The notes under the pieces are model-generated. The model did not search any database. It saw nothing but the letters and a program-made list of their open reading frames with translations, and was not told the DNA's origin. A stretch of 64,000 nucleotides of DNA from an uncultured Bacteroidota bacterium (GTDB taxonomy: Bacteria; Bacteroidota; Bacteroidia; 2-12-FULL-35-15), in assembly GCA_903847205.1 (NCBI GenBank), contig CAINDA010000028.1, forward strand, positions 96,770 to 160,769. Reading direction: 5' to 3'. Made by a program: the position numbers and the translations under genes. Positions 1 through 10,382 of this stretch are shown here, in pieces (the stretch's first letter is position 1; each line of letters opens with the position of its first letter).

Positions 1-1
1 T

Positions 2-190
2 AACCAAGATTCTTTTATTGCGGTAATAGGCTTTCAGCAGCATTTCTTTAAAGTTGGATACAGCTATGACGTTACAATTTCTAAATTGACAAATACAACC
101 GCTGGTTCCCACGAACTTTCATTTTCTTTACAATTTGAGTGTAAGCCAAAAAAGAAAAAATTCAGGTTGGTTAGTTGCCCTTCATTCTAA
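2..190 (+). CDS. PorP/SprF family T9SS outer-membrane protein, C-terminal end only
   Basis: The frame is open from base 2 and stops with TAA at 188-190, giving the last 62 residues of a protein that begins outside the window. The tail contains the pattern GFQQHFFKVGYSYD followed by a strand with TAGSHELSFSLQF, then a short basic end (KPKKKKFR). This matches the closing beta-strands of the PorP/SprF family, outer-membrane proteins linked to type IX secretion and gliding. The gene lies 192 bp upstream of gldJ on the same strand, which fits that role. The family call is made from the last strands only; the start and main body cannot be seen. Confidence 0.72.
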   Translation, partial: NQDSFIAVIGFQQHFFKVGYSYDVTISKLTNTTAGSHELSFSLQFECKPKKKKFRLVSCPSF

Positions 191-382
191 AAATTAAATC
201 GGAATACAATTTTTTAGCCATTATACAGTTATATATATAATACAACATAAAAAAAATTAAAATGATAAGTACAGATGCGAATAAAAAAAATGTGAATTGT
301 GTTTTTAATGAAACTCAAGATTTAAATTTTTAATTCGTAAATAATTTAAATACTTACTATTTAATTAACCAAAACCAAAGCA

Positions 383-1918
383 ATGAAAAACCTATCAAGC
401 AAAATCATCTTATTTTCGGTAATTCTGATCCTTGGATCTTGCGCCAAAGAGAGATCGCCTGTTACCGCTTGGGAATATAATAATCCTAAAAACGGAGGTT
501 TCGAAGTTGTTCCTTATGAAGAGCAGGAAACTGGTCCCGGTCTTGTATTGGTGCAGGGTGGTACTTTTACTATGGGACGAGCGGAACAAGATGTAACATA
601 TGAATGGAATAATATACCTAGAAGGGTTACTGTTTCATCCTTTTATATGGATCAAACTGAGGTTCGTAATTTAGATTATTTGGAATACATTTATTGGACA
701 AGCAGGGTATTTGGAACCAATTTTTATGATGTATTAAAAAAGGCAATGCCTGATACTTTGGTATGGCGTGACCGTTTAGCTTTCAATGAGCCTTATGTTG
801 AATATTATCTGCGTCATCCTGCTTACAGGGATTATCCGGTAGTAGGTATTAATTGGCTTCAGGCATCTGATTTTTGTGCTTGGCGTACAGATCGTGTAAA
901 CGAATTTATTTTAATTCGTGAAGGTATTTTGAACCATACCCCTACACCAACAGAAACGGACTATTTTAATACAGATCAGTATCTAGCAGGTAAATGGCAG
1001 GGAACAGTTGTTACGCCCCTTCACAATATGAGTCCTGATGGGGGCGATCGTTTAGTAAGAATGGAAGATGGAATATTCTTGCCAAGATATAGGCTTCCAA
1101 CCGAAGCTGAATGGGAATTTGCTGCCTATGGTTTAATTGGCAATACTATTGGAGAGCGTATTACAGACAGAAGATTATATCCTTGGAACGGTCATGGAAC
1201 GCGTAATCCAAACGAAAAGTTTTTAGGTCAGATGATGGCTAACTATCAACGCAGTAACGGTGATATGATGGGTAATGCAGGTCAGCTTAATGATGCGGGT
1301 GATGTCACTACACCTGTATATTCTTATTGGCCTAATGATTACGGTTTGTACAATATGGCTGGTAATGTGAGCGAATGGGTAATGGACGTTTACCGCCCTC
1401 TTTCAGCAGAGGATAAATCAGATTTCCGTCCTTTCAGAGGTAATGTTTTCAAAACGCAGAAACGGGACGTTGATGGTATTATGATTAGTGATACTGTCCA
1501 TTATGATAAGGATAGTAATATAGTGGATATACCAGGAATGGTTCGTTGGAGAGATGTGAGTATCGCTGTTCCAAACGACAACCTTGATGAAAGAAGAAAT
1601 TATAAGTATGCTGATAATATTAATGCTTTTGATGGAGATAATCAATCACAGGCGTCAAGTTTAACTGGTGTTCTAAATAGTGAACCTTACGATCCTAATT
1701 CGGATAAAGCGGAAAGCGAGAACATGTATGAATATAAGAAAACTTCGTTAATTAATGATAAAGCCCGTGTTTATAAAGGTGGTTCTTGGAAAGACCGTGC
1801 ATATTGGATGGTACCTGGAACTAGACGTTTCCTTGATCAACGCCAGTCAACAGCTTGGATTGGATTCCGTTGTGCAATGACCCGTGTTGGAAGCCCGACA
1901 GGTTTAGGAAAAAAATAA
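383..1918 (+). CDS. gldJ: Gliding motility / T9SS lipoprotein GldJ
   Basis: A 511-residue lipoprotein. The N-terminus is a lipoprotein signal ending in the lipobox LGSC, with the lipidated Cys at residue 20. Nearly all the rest is a formylglycine-generating-enzyme-like (SUMF1) fold: GGTFTMG near residue 60, RLPTEAEWEFAAYG around 240, GNVSEWVMDVYRP around 330 and the closing GGSWKDRAYW...GFRCAM. The phrases PRRVTVSSFYMDQTEV and HPAYRDYPVVGINW are typical of GldJ rather than GldK. GldJ is needed for gliding and stabilises other T9SS components; it is not thought to act as an enzyme. A porP/sprF-like gene is just upstream and a strong hairpin terminator follows. Confidence 0.93.
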   Translation: MKNLSSKIILFSVILILGSCAKERSPVTAWEYNNPKNGGFEVVPYEEQETGPGLVLVQGGTFTMGRAEQDVTYEWNNIPRRVTVSSFYMDQTEVRNLDYLEYIYWTSRVFGTNFYDVLKKAMPDTLVWRDRLAFNEPYVEYYLRHPAYRDYPVVGINWLQASDFCAWRTDRVNEFILIREGILNHTPTPTETDYFNTDQYLAGKWQGTVVTPLHNMSPDGGDRLVRMEDGIFLPRYRLPTEAEWEFAAYGLIGNTIGERITDRRLYPWNGHGTRNPNEKFLGQMMANYQRSNGDMMGNAGQLNDAGDVTTPVYSYWPNDYGLYNMAGNVSEWVMDVYRPLSAEDKSDFRPFRGNVFKTQKRDVDGIMISDTVHYDKDSNIVDIPGMVRWRDVSIAVPNDNLDERRNYKYADNINAFDGDNQSQASSLTGVLNSEPYDPNSDKAESENMYEYKKTSLINDKARVYKGGSWKDRAYWMVPGTRRFLDQRQSTAWIGFRCAMTRVGSPTGLGKK

Positions 1919-1945
1919 AATCTTGTTTCATTTAAAATAAAAAAA

Positions 1946-1980
1946 GGTCCTACAATTATTTTGTGGGACCTTTTTGTTTT
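1946..1980. terminator. Bidirectional rho-independent terminator between gldJ and pyrG
   Basis: The arms GGTCCTACAA (1946-1955) and TTGTGGGACC (1961-1970) pair with one G:U around a 5-nt loop. A run of A precedes and a run of T follows, so it can work for gldJ on the plus strand and pyrG on the minus strand. Confidence 0.88.
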
Positions 1981-2044
1981 AGGCAATGCTTATTGGTAGT
2001 AATAAAAAATGAAAACAGGTCTTAGGATTTATTTATAAAAAAAA

Positions 2045-3673
<1,629 letters not shown>

Positions 3674-3713
3674 TTATTGATTGTTCCCTAACCAGAGGAA
3701 TTTGAAGGTTGTA

Positions 3714-3721
3714 CAAAATTA
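3714..3721 (-). promoter_or_regulatory. Candidate -7 box for pyrG
   Basis: On the minus strand this reads TAATTTTG, matching the Bacteroidota -7 consensus TAnnTTTG. It would give a leader of roughly 40 nt before the pyrG ATG. I do not see a clear -33 TTTG partner. Confidence 0.45.
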
Positions 3722-4016
3722 CAAATAATTCCTGCTGGTTGAAAAATGTTTTGAAAAAGAATTTTAGCTATTACTCCAGTAATGGATTGAAAGGAATGCT
3801 TATGAATAATGTTAGGGACTTAAACTAATTTCTTTTTAGTTCAGGCCATTGCCATTTAGACAAAGAATTTAATTTTTTTGTATCAATGAAAATATAATTG
3901 CATTCTCTTCTCAATAATCTTTAATTTAACAGCCCGAAAGTATTAACCCAATTTAAAATATTCCTATCAGAAAATAGAATATTTAATTTTTGAATTAACA
4001 AATTAACAAAACAAAA
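3722..4016. other. Intergenic region, no gene seen
   Basis: About 300 bp of AT-rich DNA between the divergent pyrG and DAHP synthase genes. I see no open frame, hairpin or repeat that stands out beyond the pyrG -7 box. Confidence 0.6.
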
Positions 4017-5126
4017 TTGAAGCTTGAACTTGACATAAGCCCTTTAAAAAATTGGGCTGTAAATTATTCTAAACCTTTGCTTATTGCAGGCCCATGCAGT
4101 GCAGAGAGCGAAGTGCAGATTATTAGTACTGCGAAACAAATAGCGGCTTTTTATCCGAATAGTATTTTCAGAGCGGGCATCTGGAAACCAAGAACCCGTC
4201 CCAATACTTTTGAAGGTATTGGCGACATTGGTTTGAACTGGATGAAACAGGTGAAAAAAGAAACGGGATTGCTGACGGCAACTGAGGTAGCAAATGCAGA
4301 GCATGTAGAAAAGTGTTTAAAACATGGGATTGACATACTATGGATAGGGGCCCGTACGACGGTGAATCCTTTTTCGGTTCAGGAAATTGCGGATGTTTTG
4401 AAAGGCGTGGATATTCCGGTATTTGTAAAAAATCCAATTTATCCCGATTTACAATTATGGGCAGGAGCATTGGAACGCATCAATAATGCGGGGATAAAAA
4501 AAATTGGAGCTATACACCGCGGGTTTCATTCGTATGATAACGGACCTTTCAGAAACTCGCCAAGATGGGAGATGGCTATAGAATTAAAAACGGCCTGCCC
4601 TGAATTGCCTGTTATTAATGATCCTTCACATATAGGAGGAACACCTGAATTGATTCCATATCTTGCTCAAAAAGCGATGGATTTGGATATGGATGGTTTG
4701 ATGATTGAAACACACATTAATCCCAAATCGGCATGGAGTGATGCAAAGCAACAAGTTACTCCTGCCGAACTAAAAGAAATTATTGATGATTTGAGCATAC
4801 GTTCAGCTTCTGTTGCAAGCATTGAGCTGCAATCAAAACTTGATGAATTGCGTTCCGTTATTCATAAATTAGACAATGACTTATTAGAGGTGCTTGCTAA
4901 GCGCATGGCGGTTTCTAAACAAATAGGCGAATATAAACGTGATAATAATATTACTATTTTGCAGGCTGCTCATTGGAAAAAGCTGATTGATTCAAGTGTT
5001 TTGAATGGTAACCAGCTCGGTCTGCCGCAAGAATTTTTAAAAGGACTGTATCATTTGATACACGACGAATCGATTCGTAGACAAACTGATGTAATGAATA
5101 AAAAAGACAATAAAACCTCCCTATAA
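4017..5126 (+). CDS. Bifunctional DAHP synthase / chorismate mutase (type II)
   Basis: A 369-residue fusion acting at the first step of aromatic amino acid synthesis (phosphoenolpyruvate plus erythrose 4-phosphate) and at chorismate to prephenate. The DAHP synthase part (about 1-260) has GPCSAES near residue 26, GIWKPRTRPNTFEG, IGARTTVNPFSVQE, KNPIYPD, HRGF and DPSHIGG. The chorismate mutase part (about 270-355) is the helical LDELRSVIHKLDNDLLEVLAKR...IGEYKR segment. The start is TTG: the frame has a TAA at 3996-3998 and no ATG before the GPCSAES motif, so TTG at 4017 is the best start. Fusions of this order are common in Bacteroidota. Confidence 0.93.
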   Translation: MKLELDISPLKNWAVNYSKPLLIAGPCSAESEVQIISTAKQIAAFYPNSIFRAGIWKPRTRPNTFEGIGDIGLNWMKQVKKETGLLTATEVANAEHVEKCLKHGIDILWIGARTTVNPFSVQEIADVLKGVDIPVFVKNPIYPDLQLWAGALERINNAGIKKIGAIHRGFHSYDNGPFRNSPRWEMAIELKTACPELPVINDPSHIGGTPELIPYLAQKAMDLDMDGLMIETHINPKSAWSDAKQQVTPAELKEIIDDLSIRSASVASIELQSKLDELRSVIHKLDNDLLEVLAKRMAVSKQIGEYKRDNNITILQAAHWKKLIDSSVLNGNQLGLPQEFLKGLYHLIHDESIRRQTDVMNKKDNKTSL

Positions 5127-5239
5127 TCAGTAAAACAGAGGAGTTGTAATTGATTTTTTTATTATTCCTTTCAATACTATTATTTCAGAAGCTTTCAAAT
5201 ATATTCCGAAATGCTGAATCAATTTTTTGCCTGGCAATG

Positions 5240-6211
5240 TCAGGAGACATTTTTAAATACCACATTTTTTACCCAGGCTTTCCCCCAATCATTTAGTTCT
5301 TCGGTACTCCACAGTTCAGGATAAAAAATACGTTTTTGGAAACGGGGAGGCAGATATTTCTGCCAGTTGGTACCGCCTGTAGCAGCGATGTCTTCAGGAT
5401 CTCCCTGTAAATATCGGACAGCCGTTTTGTAATGGGACAGCGGCCAGTTTATATTTACGTCCACATCTAACTGACGAAATGCCAATTTTAAGTGCTCGTT
5501 TTTTTGATCAGTAATAGAAAGTGATTTGTATAATGCCCATAAATTTTTGTGTTTGAATTTTTTTGCCAGCTTCATAAATTCTGAGGCATATTTTTCTTCG
5601 AACTGAACAAGTGTTAATGTTTTTTTACCTGAAGAAAGCTCAGTTGCACCAGCTTTCCAGTAAAGGTGTTCGTACATTTTTTCTATTTGTTCATCATTTA
5701 CATCATCCGAAAAATTACCGCGGACATCCTTTGCGATGAGGTTTTTAAACGATGTAGAACAGATTTCTATTTTACGATACTGCCCGGATTGAAATCCGCT
5801 TGCAGGTAATAAACTCATTCTGAATTTTAAAAACTGTTTTGGATCCATTCCGTCAACCATTATATCAAAGGAAGTGATAAGCGCTTCGAAATAGCGGTTG
5901 ATGCGGGTTACACGCTCAATGAAAAATGCTACATCTAAATTTTCTTTTTCTGCAAGCTGGTTGTATTCATGTAAACAAAGTTTAAAATACAGTTCTGTAA
6001 TTTGATGATACATTATAAAAATATTTTCATCAGGAATGTTGGTTTTCGGCGTTTGCAGGCTCAGCAGTGTATCCAGATGGATGTAATCCCAATATGTTAA
6101 ATAATCCGCATAAAGCAGGCCGTCGAGATAGGAAGAAAGACTCTGACCCATAGCCTGGTATTTTTCATCTAGTAATTTTATTCGTTCAATTATCTCGGGT
6201 TTCAGTTCCAT
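5240..6211 (-). CDS. kynA: Tryptophan 2,3-dioxygenase
   Basis: A 323-residue haem dioxygenase that opens the indole ring of tryptophan to N-formylkynurenine, the first step of the kynurenine pathway. Recognised by DYIHLDTLLSLQTPK near the N-terminus, the long helix with MYHQITELYFKLCLHEY, the substrate-loop motif SGFQSGQYRK and the C-terminal ATGGTNWQKYLPPRF. It is somewhat longer than the short bacterial forms but has all motifs. No other kynurenine-pathway gene is nearby, so the enzyme appears as a stand-alone gene, divergent from the EamA transporter. Confidence 0.95.
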   Translation of the reverse strand: MELKPEIIERIKLLDEKYQAMGQSLSSYLDGLLYADYLTYWDYIHLDTLLSLQTPKTNIPDENIFIMYHQITELYFKLCLHEYNQLAEKENLDVAFFIERVTRINRYFEALITSFDIMVDGMDPKQFLKFRMSLLPASGFQSGQYRKIEICSTSFKNLIAKDVRGNFSDDVNDEQIEKMYEHLYWKAGATELSSGKKTLTLVQFEEKYASEFMKLAKKFKHKNLWALYKSLSITDQKNEHLKLAFRQLDVDVNINWPLSHYKTAVRYLQGDPEDIAATGGTNWQKYLPPRFQKRIFYPELWSTEELNDWGKAWVKNVVFKNVS

Positions 6212-6250
6212 AATAAAAAAGTTAAAAATGATGTGCGAAGTTAGGAATTT

Positions 6251-6286
6251 AGGATTTGGAATTTAGTTTTTAGAATTTTAAATCCT
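6251..6286. repeat. Simple-word inverted repeat upstream of the EamA gene
   Basis: The arms AGGATTTGGAATTTAG (6251-6266) and TAGAATTTTAAATCCT (6271-6286) are imperfect reverse complements. The left side is a run of near-copies of a short ATTTAGG word that starts a little earlier (from about 6240). It belongs to the class of repeated-word hairpins described for the atp operon. Confidence 0.55.
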
Positions 6287-6296
6287 ATTTAAAATA

Positions 6297-6304
6297 TATC
6301 TTTG
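6297..6304 (+). promoter_or_regulatory. Candidate -7 box for the EamA transporter gene
   Basis: TATCTTTG matches TAnnTTTG and lies 16 bp before the ATG at 6321, leaving a very short leader. No convincing -33 element is seen. Confidence 0.45.
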
Positions 6305-6320
6305 TCCTTTCAAATTTAAA

Positions 6321-7214
6321 ATGAACACTAAATTTATTAATTGGTTTATCCTTATTCTGCTGGCTCTTGTGTGGGGCAGTTCGTTTATATTGATGAAAAG
6401 GGGCATGGAGGTATTTTCAAGCGGGCAGGTTGCGGCAATGAGGATATTTTTTGCTTTTTTATTTTTATCTCCCCTAGTTTATAAACACGTCAAAAGACCT
6501 TTATTAAAACATTGGAAAGGGTTTTTGGGCATGGGTGTGTTAGGAAATCTTATTCCCGCATTTTTATTTACAAATGCAGAAACAGGTATCAGCAGTTCGA
6601 TTGCAGGCGCGCTTAATTCCTTAACACCTTTATTTACACTGCTGGCAGGGGTTCTGCTTTTTAAAGCAAAAACACACTGGATAAATGCAATAGGTATCAG
6701 TATTGGTTTTATTGGTGCAATTGGCTTGCTGCTTGTCGGCAAAAAAGATAATATGGATAATAACCTGCTTTTTGTTTTTTACGTAGTGCTTGCAACTATC
6801 TGTTATGCTTTGAGCGTGAATATTATTAAGAAACATTTGGATGATGTTAACTCTACAACGGCCACTGTGTGGGCAATGCTGTTTATTGGTCCGGTTGCGG
6901 GTGCTTATTTATTTACTACAGATTTCACTTACAGGCTAGCAACAAATCCGCTGGCGATGAAAAGTCTGGGGTTTGTAATTCTGCTGGGCGTATTCGGTAC
7001 CGCACTTTCAGTAATTATTTTCAATGTACTAATCAGGAACACTAGCGCAGTTTTTGCTTCCTCAGTTACTTACTTAATACCAATAGTAGCGATGGGCTGG
7101 GGGCTTTTTGATAATGAATCGGTACAGCTTATGCATTTTGCATGGATCGGCTTAATTTTAATGGGTGTTTACCTTGTGAATAAGAAAAAAAGCCCAAAAC
7201 CTTTGCCAGACTAA
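6321..7214 (+). CDS. EamA-family (drug/metabolite transporter) permease
   Basis: A 297-residue inner-membrane protein with about ten hydrophobic segments arranged as two five-helix EamA repeats. The first repeat begins LALVWGSSFILMKRG, a typical DMT signature, and the second begins around FVFYVVLATICYALSVNIIKK. The family exports small metabolites or amino acids; the substrate cannot be told from the sequence. It stands alone between tryptophan dioxygenase and the L21-L27 genes. Confidence 0.88.
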   Translation: MNTKFINWFILILLALVWGSSFILMKRGMEVFSSGQVAAMRIFFAFLFLSPLVYKHVKRPLLKHWKGFLGMGVLGNLIPAFLFTNAETGISSSIAGALNSLTPLFTLLAGVLLFKAKTHWINAIGISIGFIGAIGLLLVGKKDNMDNNLLFVFYVVLATICYALSVNIIKKHLDDVNSTTATVWAMLFIGPVAGAYLFTTDFTYRLATNPLAMKSLGFVILLGVFGTALSVIIFNVLIRNTSAVFASSVTYLIPIVAMGWGLFDNESVQLMHFAWIGLILMGVYLVNKKKSPKPLPD

Positions 7215-7224
7215 AATATTTTCT

Positions 7225-7232
7225 TAATTTTG
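7225..7232 (+). promoter_or_regulatory. Candidate -7 box for rplU-rpmA
   Basis: TAATTTTG fits TAnnTTTG. It lies 54 bp before the rplU ATG and just ahead of the leader hairpin at 7237-7258. Confidence 0.55.
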
Positions 7233-7236
7233 TGCC

Positions 7237-7258
7237 CCCAAGAAAGAATCCTCTTGGG
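7237..7258 (+). promoter_or_regulatory. Leader hairpin upstream of rplU
   Basis: CCCAAGA (7237-7243) pairs perfectly with TCTTGGG (7252-7258) around an 8-nt loop, near the expected 5' end of the rplU transcript. It has no T-run, so it is not a simple terminator. A ribosomal-protein leader used for autoregulation is possible but not shown. Confidence 0.5.
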
Positions 7259-7285
7259 TAGTATTAACAAATAAATCCCTAAAAA

Positions 7286-7789
7286 ATGTACGCAATCGTA
7301 GAAATAGCCGGGCAGCAATTTAAGGTAACACGCGGGACGAAAGTCTATGTGAACCGCCTAGAAGCTAACGAAGGGGCCAAATTAGAGTTCAACAAGGTTT
7401 TGTTGATTGACAATGACGGCAAAGTTCAAATAGGAACTCCTTCAGTAGATGGTGCAAAAGTAGCTGCAACAGTACTTTCCCATCTAAAAGGTGACAAAGT
7501 CATCGTGTTTAAGAAAAAACGCAGAAAAGGCTACCAAAAATCAAATGGGCACCGTCAGCAATTATCTCAAATCCTTATTCAGGGAATTTTGGGTAAAGGC
7601 GAAACATTGACCGAAGAGGTTGTTCTTGAAAAAAAGGCACCTAAAGCCAAGCCTGCAGCGACTGTTGAAACAGTTGAAGCTGAAGTGAAAGCACCTAAAA
7701 AAGCAGCAGCTAAAAAAACAGCGGAAAAAGAGGCTCCTGTAAAAAAGGCTCCTGCAAAAAAAGCGGCTCCTAAAAAAGCAGCAAAATAA
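7286..7789 (+). CDS. rplU: 50S ribosomal protein L21 with a long basic tail
   Basis: Residues 1-103 are a standard bL21 (MYAIVEIAGQQFKVTRG..., then VFKKKRRKGYQKSNGHRQ, the rRNA-binding stretch). Residues from about 110 to 167 form an added Ala/Lys/Pro tail of low complexity with repeats of the KKAPAKKAAPKK type, resembling histone-H1-like or rRNA-contacting tails. It forms an operon with rpmA 53 bp downstream, the usual pairing. The tail is probably disordered and may contact rRNA. Confidence 0.97.
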   Translation: MYAIVEIAGQQFKVTRGTKVYVNRLEANEGAKLEFNKVLLIDNDGKVQIGTPSVDGAKVAATVLSHLKGDKVIVFKKKRRKGYQKSNGHRQQLSQILIQGILGKGETLTEEVVLEKKAPKAKPAATVETVEAEVKAPKKAAAKKTAEKEAPVKKAPAKKAAPKKAAK

Positions 7790-7842
7790 TTTGAATTGAT
7801 TGGTTTCAATTCTTGATTCATAATTTTTAATTCTATAAAACA

Positions 7843-8115
7843 ATGGCACATAAAAAAGGAGCCGGAAGTACGAACAACGGCAGGGAATCACATTCTAAAC
7901 GTTTAGGCGTTAAAATTTACGGTGGACAGCCGGCTGTTGCAGGAAATATCGTTATCCGTCAAAGAGGCACAAAACACAGACCAGGCGCAAACATGGGTAT
8001 GGGCAAAGACCATACTTTATTTGCGTTAGTTGACGGAATGGTGGAATTTAAAAAGAAACGTGACGACAAGTCTTATGTTTCTGTTATTCCTTTTCCTGCT
8101 CAAGCTCAGGCGTAA
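7843..8115 (+). CDS. rpmA: 50S ribosomal protein L27
   Basis: A 90-residue bL27 starting [22 protein letters not shown] with [22 protein letters not shown], a full match to the family. Its N-terminus reaches the peptidyl-transferase centre. There is no cleavable N-terminal extension of the Firmicutes type. It is the second gene of the rplU-rpmA operon and is followed by a terminator. Confidence 0.98.
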   Translation: MAHKKGAGSTNNGRESHSKRLGVKIYGGQPAVAGNIVIRQRGTKHRPGANMGMGKDHTLFALVDGMVEFKKKRDDKSYVSVIPFPAQAQA

Positions 8116-8137
8116 GGCGAATTAAACATTTTGATAA

Positions 8138-8180
8138 AATCTCCTGAACTTCAACAGAAGTTTGGGAGATTTTTTATTTT
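8138..8180 (+). terminator. Rho-independent terminator after rpmA
   Basis: AATCTCCTGAACTTC and GAAGTTTGGGAGATT form a roughly 15-bp stem with G:U pairs and a 4-nt loop, followed by a T-rich tract (8171-8180). Confidence 0.85.
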
Positions 8181-8197
8181 TCAAACTATTGATTTTG

Positions 8198-8205
8198 TAG
8201 ATTTG
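8198..8205 (+). promoter_or_regulatory. Candidate -7 box for serS
   Basis: TAGATTTG matches TAnnTTTG, between the rpmA terminator and serS. It would imply a leader of about 140 nt. No clear -33 element. Confidence 0.3.
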
Positions 8206-8350
8206 CAGAAATAAAAATCACATACAATTTAAGATGAAAACACTGTAAATCTGATTTTAAAATCCTCGAATTTGAAGATGCTTCATGTAATTTTCAAATT
8301 GATATATTTTCAAATGGTTAAATTAATAAATCTAATACAATAAATATTTT

Positions 8351-9622
8351 ATGCTCCAGCTACATTACATCCGCGAGAAAAAAGACGAAGCCATTGCTCG
8401 TCTGGCTATTAAAAATTTTGATGCGAAAATTATTCTTGAACAGGTTCTTGAGCTAGATAATGAACGCAGGCGCACCCAAAATGAATTGGATTCATTGTTG
8501 AATGAAGCAAATACAATTGCAAAGCAGGTCGGCGATTTATACAAAGAGGGCAAAAAAGCTGAGGCTGATGATTTGAAAAATAAAAGCACTGCTGTAAAAG
8601 AAAGCTCTGGAAAGCTTGCTGAAGCGTTGAAATCGTTAGAAGAACAGCAGCATAATTTATTAATATTAGTACCCAATACCCCGAGTGTAAAAGTACCGAA
8701 AGGAAAAACTCCTGCTGATAATGAAAATGTATTTCAGGAGGGGGAGATTCCCAAATTGTATGCCGGCGCAAAACCGCACTGGGAGCTTGCTGAACAATAT
8801 GATTTAATTGATTTTGAATTGGGGGTGAAACTTACAGGTGCTGGATTCCCAGTGTACAAGGGGAAAGCAGCCCGTTTACAGCGCGCTTTAATAAATTTCT
8901 TTTTGGACAAAGCAACAGCAGAAGGATATTTGGAAATTCAGCCGCCGATTATGGTGAATGAGGCTTCGGGCTATGGTACCGGCCAGCTTCCCGATAAGGA
9001 AGGACAGATGTACCATTCAACAATCGATAATTTATATTTGATACCAACTGCCGAAGTTCCTATCACAAATATCTACCGCGATGTGATTGTAAAAACAGAG
9101 CAGCTCCCTATAAAAATGTGCGGCTACACTCCCTGCTTTCGCAGAGAAGCGGGCAGTTACGGTAAAGATGTACGTGGCTTGAACCGTCTTCATCAGTTTG
9201 ATAAAGTTGAGATAGTACAGATTGCACATCCTGATAAATCATACGAAACATTGGAGCAGATGCGGGAATATGTTGCAGGCCTGCTTCGGAGCCTGGAACT
9301 GCCTTTCCGCACACTTAAACTTTGCGGAGGTGATATGAGTTTTGCATCTGCCTTAACATACGATTTTGAAACATTTTCTGCTGCACAGGAAAAATGGCTG
9401 GAAGTAAGCTCTGTATCTAACTTCGAAACATTTCAGAGCAACCGCTTGAAATTGCGTTTTAAAGAAGGCGATGCTAAAACACAGCTGGCGCATACATTGA
9501 ACGGAAGTGCTTTAGCACTGCCCCGTATTGTAGCATCATTACTGGAAAATAATCAAACTACTGAAGGAATTAAAATTCCGAAAGCTTTGCAGCCTTATAC
9601 CGGCTTTAGTTTGATTAATTAA
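8351..9622 (+). CDS. serS: Seryl-tRNA synthetase
   Basis: A 423-residue class II synthetase that charges tRNA-Ser. The N-terminal antiparallel coiled coil (about residues 25-105, rich in Lys, Glu and Ala) is the tRNA-Ser-binding arm. The catalytic core has motif 2 CFRREAGSYGKDVRGLNRLHQF and motif 3 LNGSALALPRIVASLLENNQ. Length and motifs are complete. It is monocistronic, followed by an inverted repeat with a T-run that may end transcription. The only tRNA in the window, at 49023, is a tRNA-Ser, a substrate of this enzyme. Confidence 0.98.
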   Translation: MLQLHYIREKKDEAIARLAIKNFDAKIILEQVLELDNERRRTQNELDSLLNEANTIAKQVGDLYKEGKKAEADDLKNKSTAVKESSGKLAEALKSLEEQQHNLLILVPNTPSVKVPKGKTPADNENVFQEGEIPKLYAGAKPHWELAEQYDLIDFELGVKLTGAGFPVYKGKAARLQRALINFFLDKATAEGYLEIQPPIMVNEASGYGTGQLPDKEGQMYHSTIDNLYLIPTAEVPITNIYRDVIVKTEQLPIKMCGYTPCFRREAGSYGKDVRGLNRLHQFDKVEIVQIAHPDKSYETLEQMREYVAGLLRSLELPFRTLKLCGGDMSFASALTYDFETFSAAQEKWLEVSSVSNFETFQSNRLKLRFKEGDAKTQLAHTLNGSALALPRIVASLLENNQTTEGIKIPKALQPYTGFSLIN

Positions 9623-9647
9623 TGTCTGTCCATAATGTCTGAGAATG

Positions 9648-9704
9648 GACACGAATTTCACTAATTTTAAATCTAAAATGTCTTTAATTCGTGCAATTCG
9701 TGTC
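9648..9704. repeat. Inverted repeat of an ACACGAATT word, possible serS terminator
   Basis: GACACGAATTTCACTAATT (9648-9666) and AATTCGTGCAATTCGTGTC (9686-9704) pair at 17 of 19 positions. Each arm contains two related CGAATT/CTAATT-like words. A T-run follows at about 9708-9722, so transcription from serS could end here. Confidence 0.65.
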
Positions 9705-9806
9705 AAGTCTTTTTTTGTTTTTTCATTTGCCCGAGTCTATAGGCAGACACTTATTAGTGTTCATCATTTATCATGGAAAAAAATGTAATCCGCTGTTTAT
9801 CCATTC

Positions 9807-10382
9807 ATGAATAAAATAATTTTCAACCCGGCTTTTATATTTTTGTGGGCAGTGTTTTTTTTCACGGCCTGCAGTACTTCTGATAAATATTTAAAAGAAG
9901 TAAAACAGCTCGAAAGTGTATTGGTAATTATCGACAGCTCACAGATTAACTATAAATCGGTAGATACGGCCAAAATAAGGCAGTACACGGCCGCATTAAA
10001 TAGTAACATTGCTTTTGTTACCGAGTACAATAAACACGATACATTAACGCGCGAACAATCTCAGCTGGTATCAGAATACAGTTCTTCGCTCCGATCATTT
10101 GAAGTCATCATTAAACAATATAAAGAAGTAGGGCAGGAGCTGCTTGAATCAAAAGAACAGATTGAAAATTTAATTCATGATTTAAAAATTGCCAAGATCG
10201 AAGATGCAAAAGTTCCGGTTTATGTGCAGGATGAATTGATTGCTGAAGCACGTGCTGTGAGGACTGCGGGTATAATTGTAAATTCTTCGAAGCTGAATTC
10301 TGAAAAATTTGAAAAAAATAATCCGAAGGTAAGTGAGTTAATAGAGCTGCTGAAAAAAAAATCGAATTCAAATAAACACTAA
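9807..10382 (+). CDS. Small lipoprotein of unknown function
   Basis: A 191-residue protein with a lipoprotein signal ending FFTACS (Cys about residue 22). The remainder is almost all helical and charged, with a likely coiled coil around IIKQYKEVGQELLESKEQIENLIHDLK. No known family is recognised. It probably sits in the periplasm anchored to a membrane. Its stop codon overlaps by 4 bp the stop of the convergent DUF1653 gene. Confidence 0.7.
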   Translation: MNKIIFNPAFIFLWAVFFFTACSTSDKYLKEVKQLESVLVIIDSSQINYKSVDTAKIRQYTAALNSNIAFVTEYNKHDTLTREQSQLVSEYSSSLRSFEVIIKQYKEVGQELLESKEQIENLIHDLKIAKIEDAKVPVYVQDELIAEARAVRTAGIIVNSSKLNSEKFEKNNPKVSELIELLKKKSNSNKH

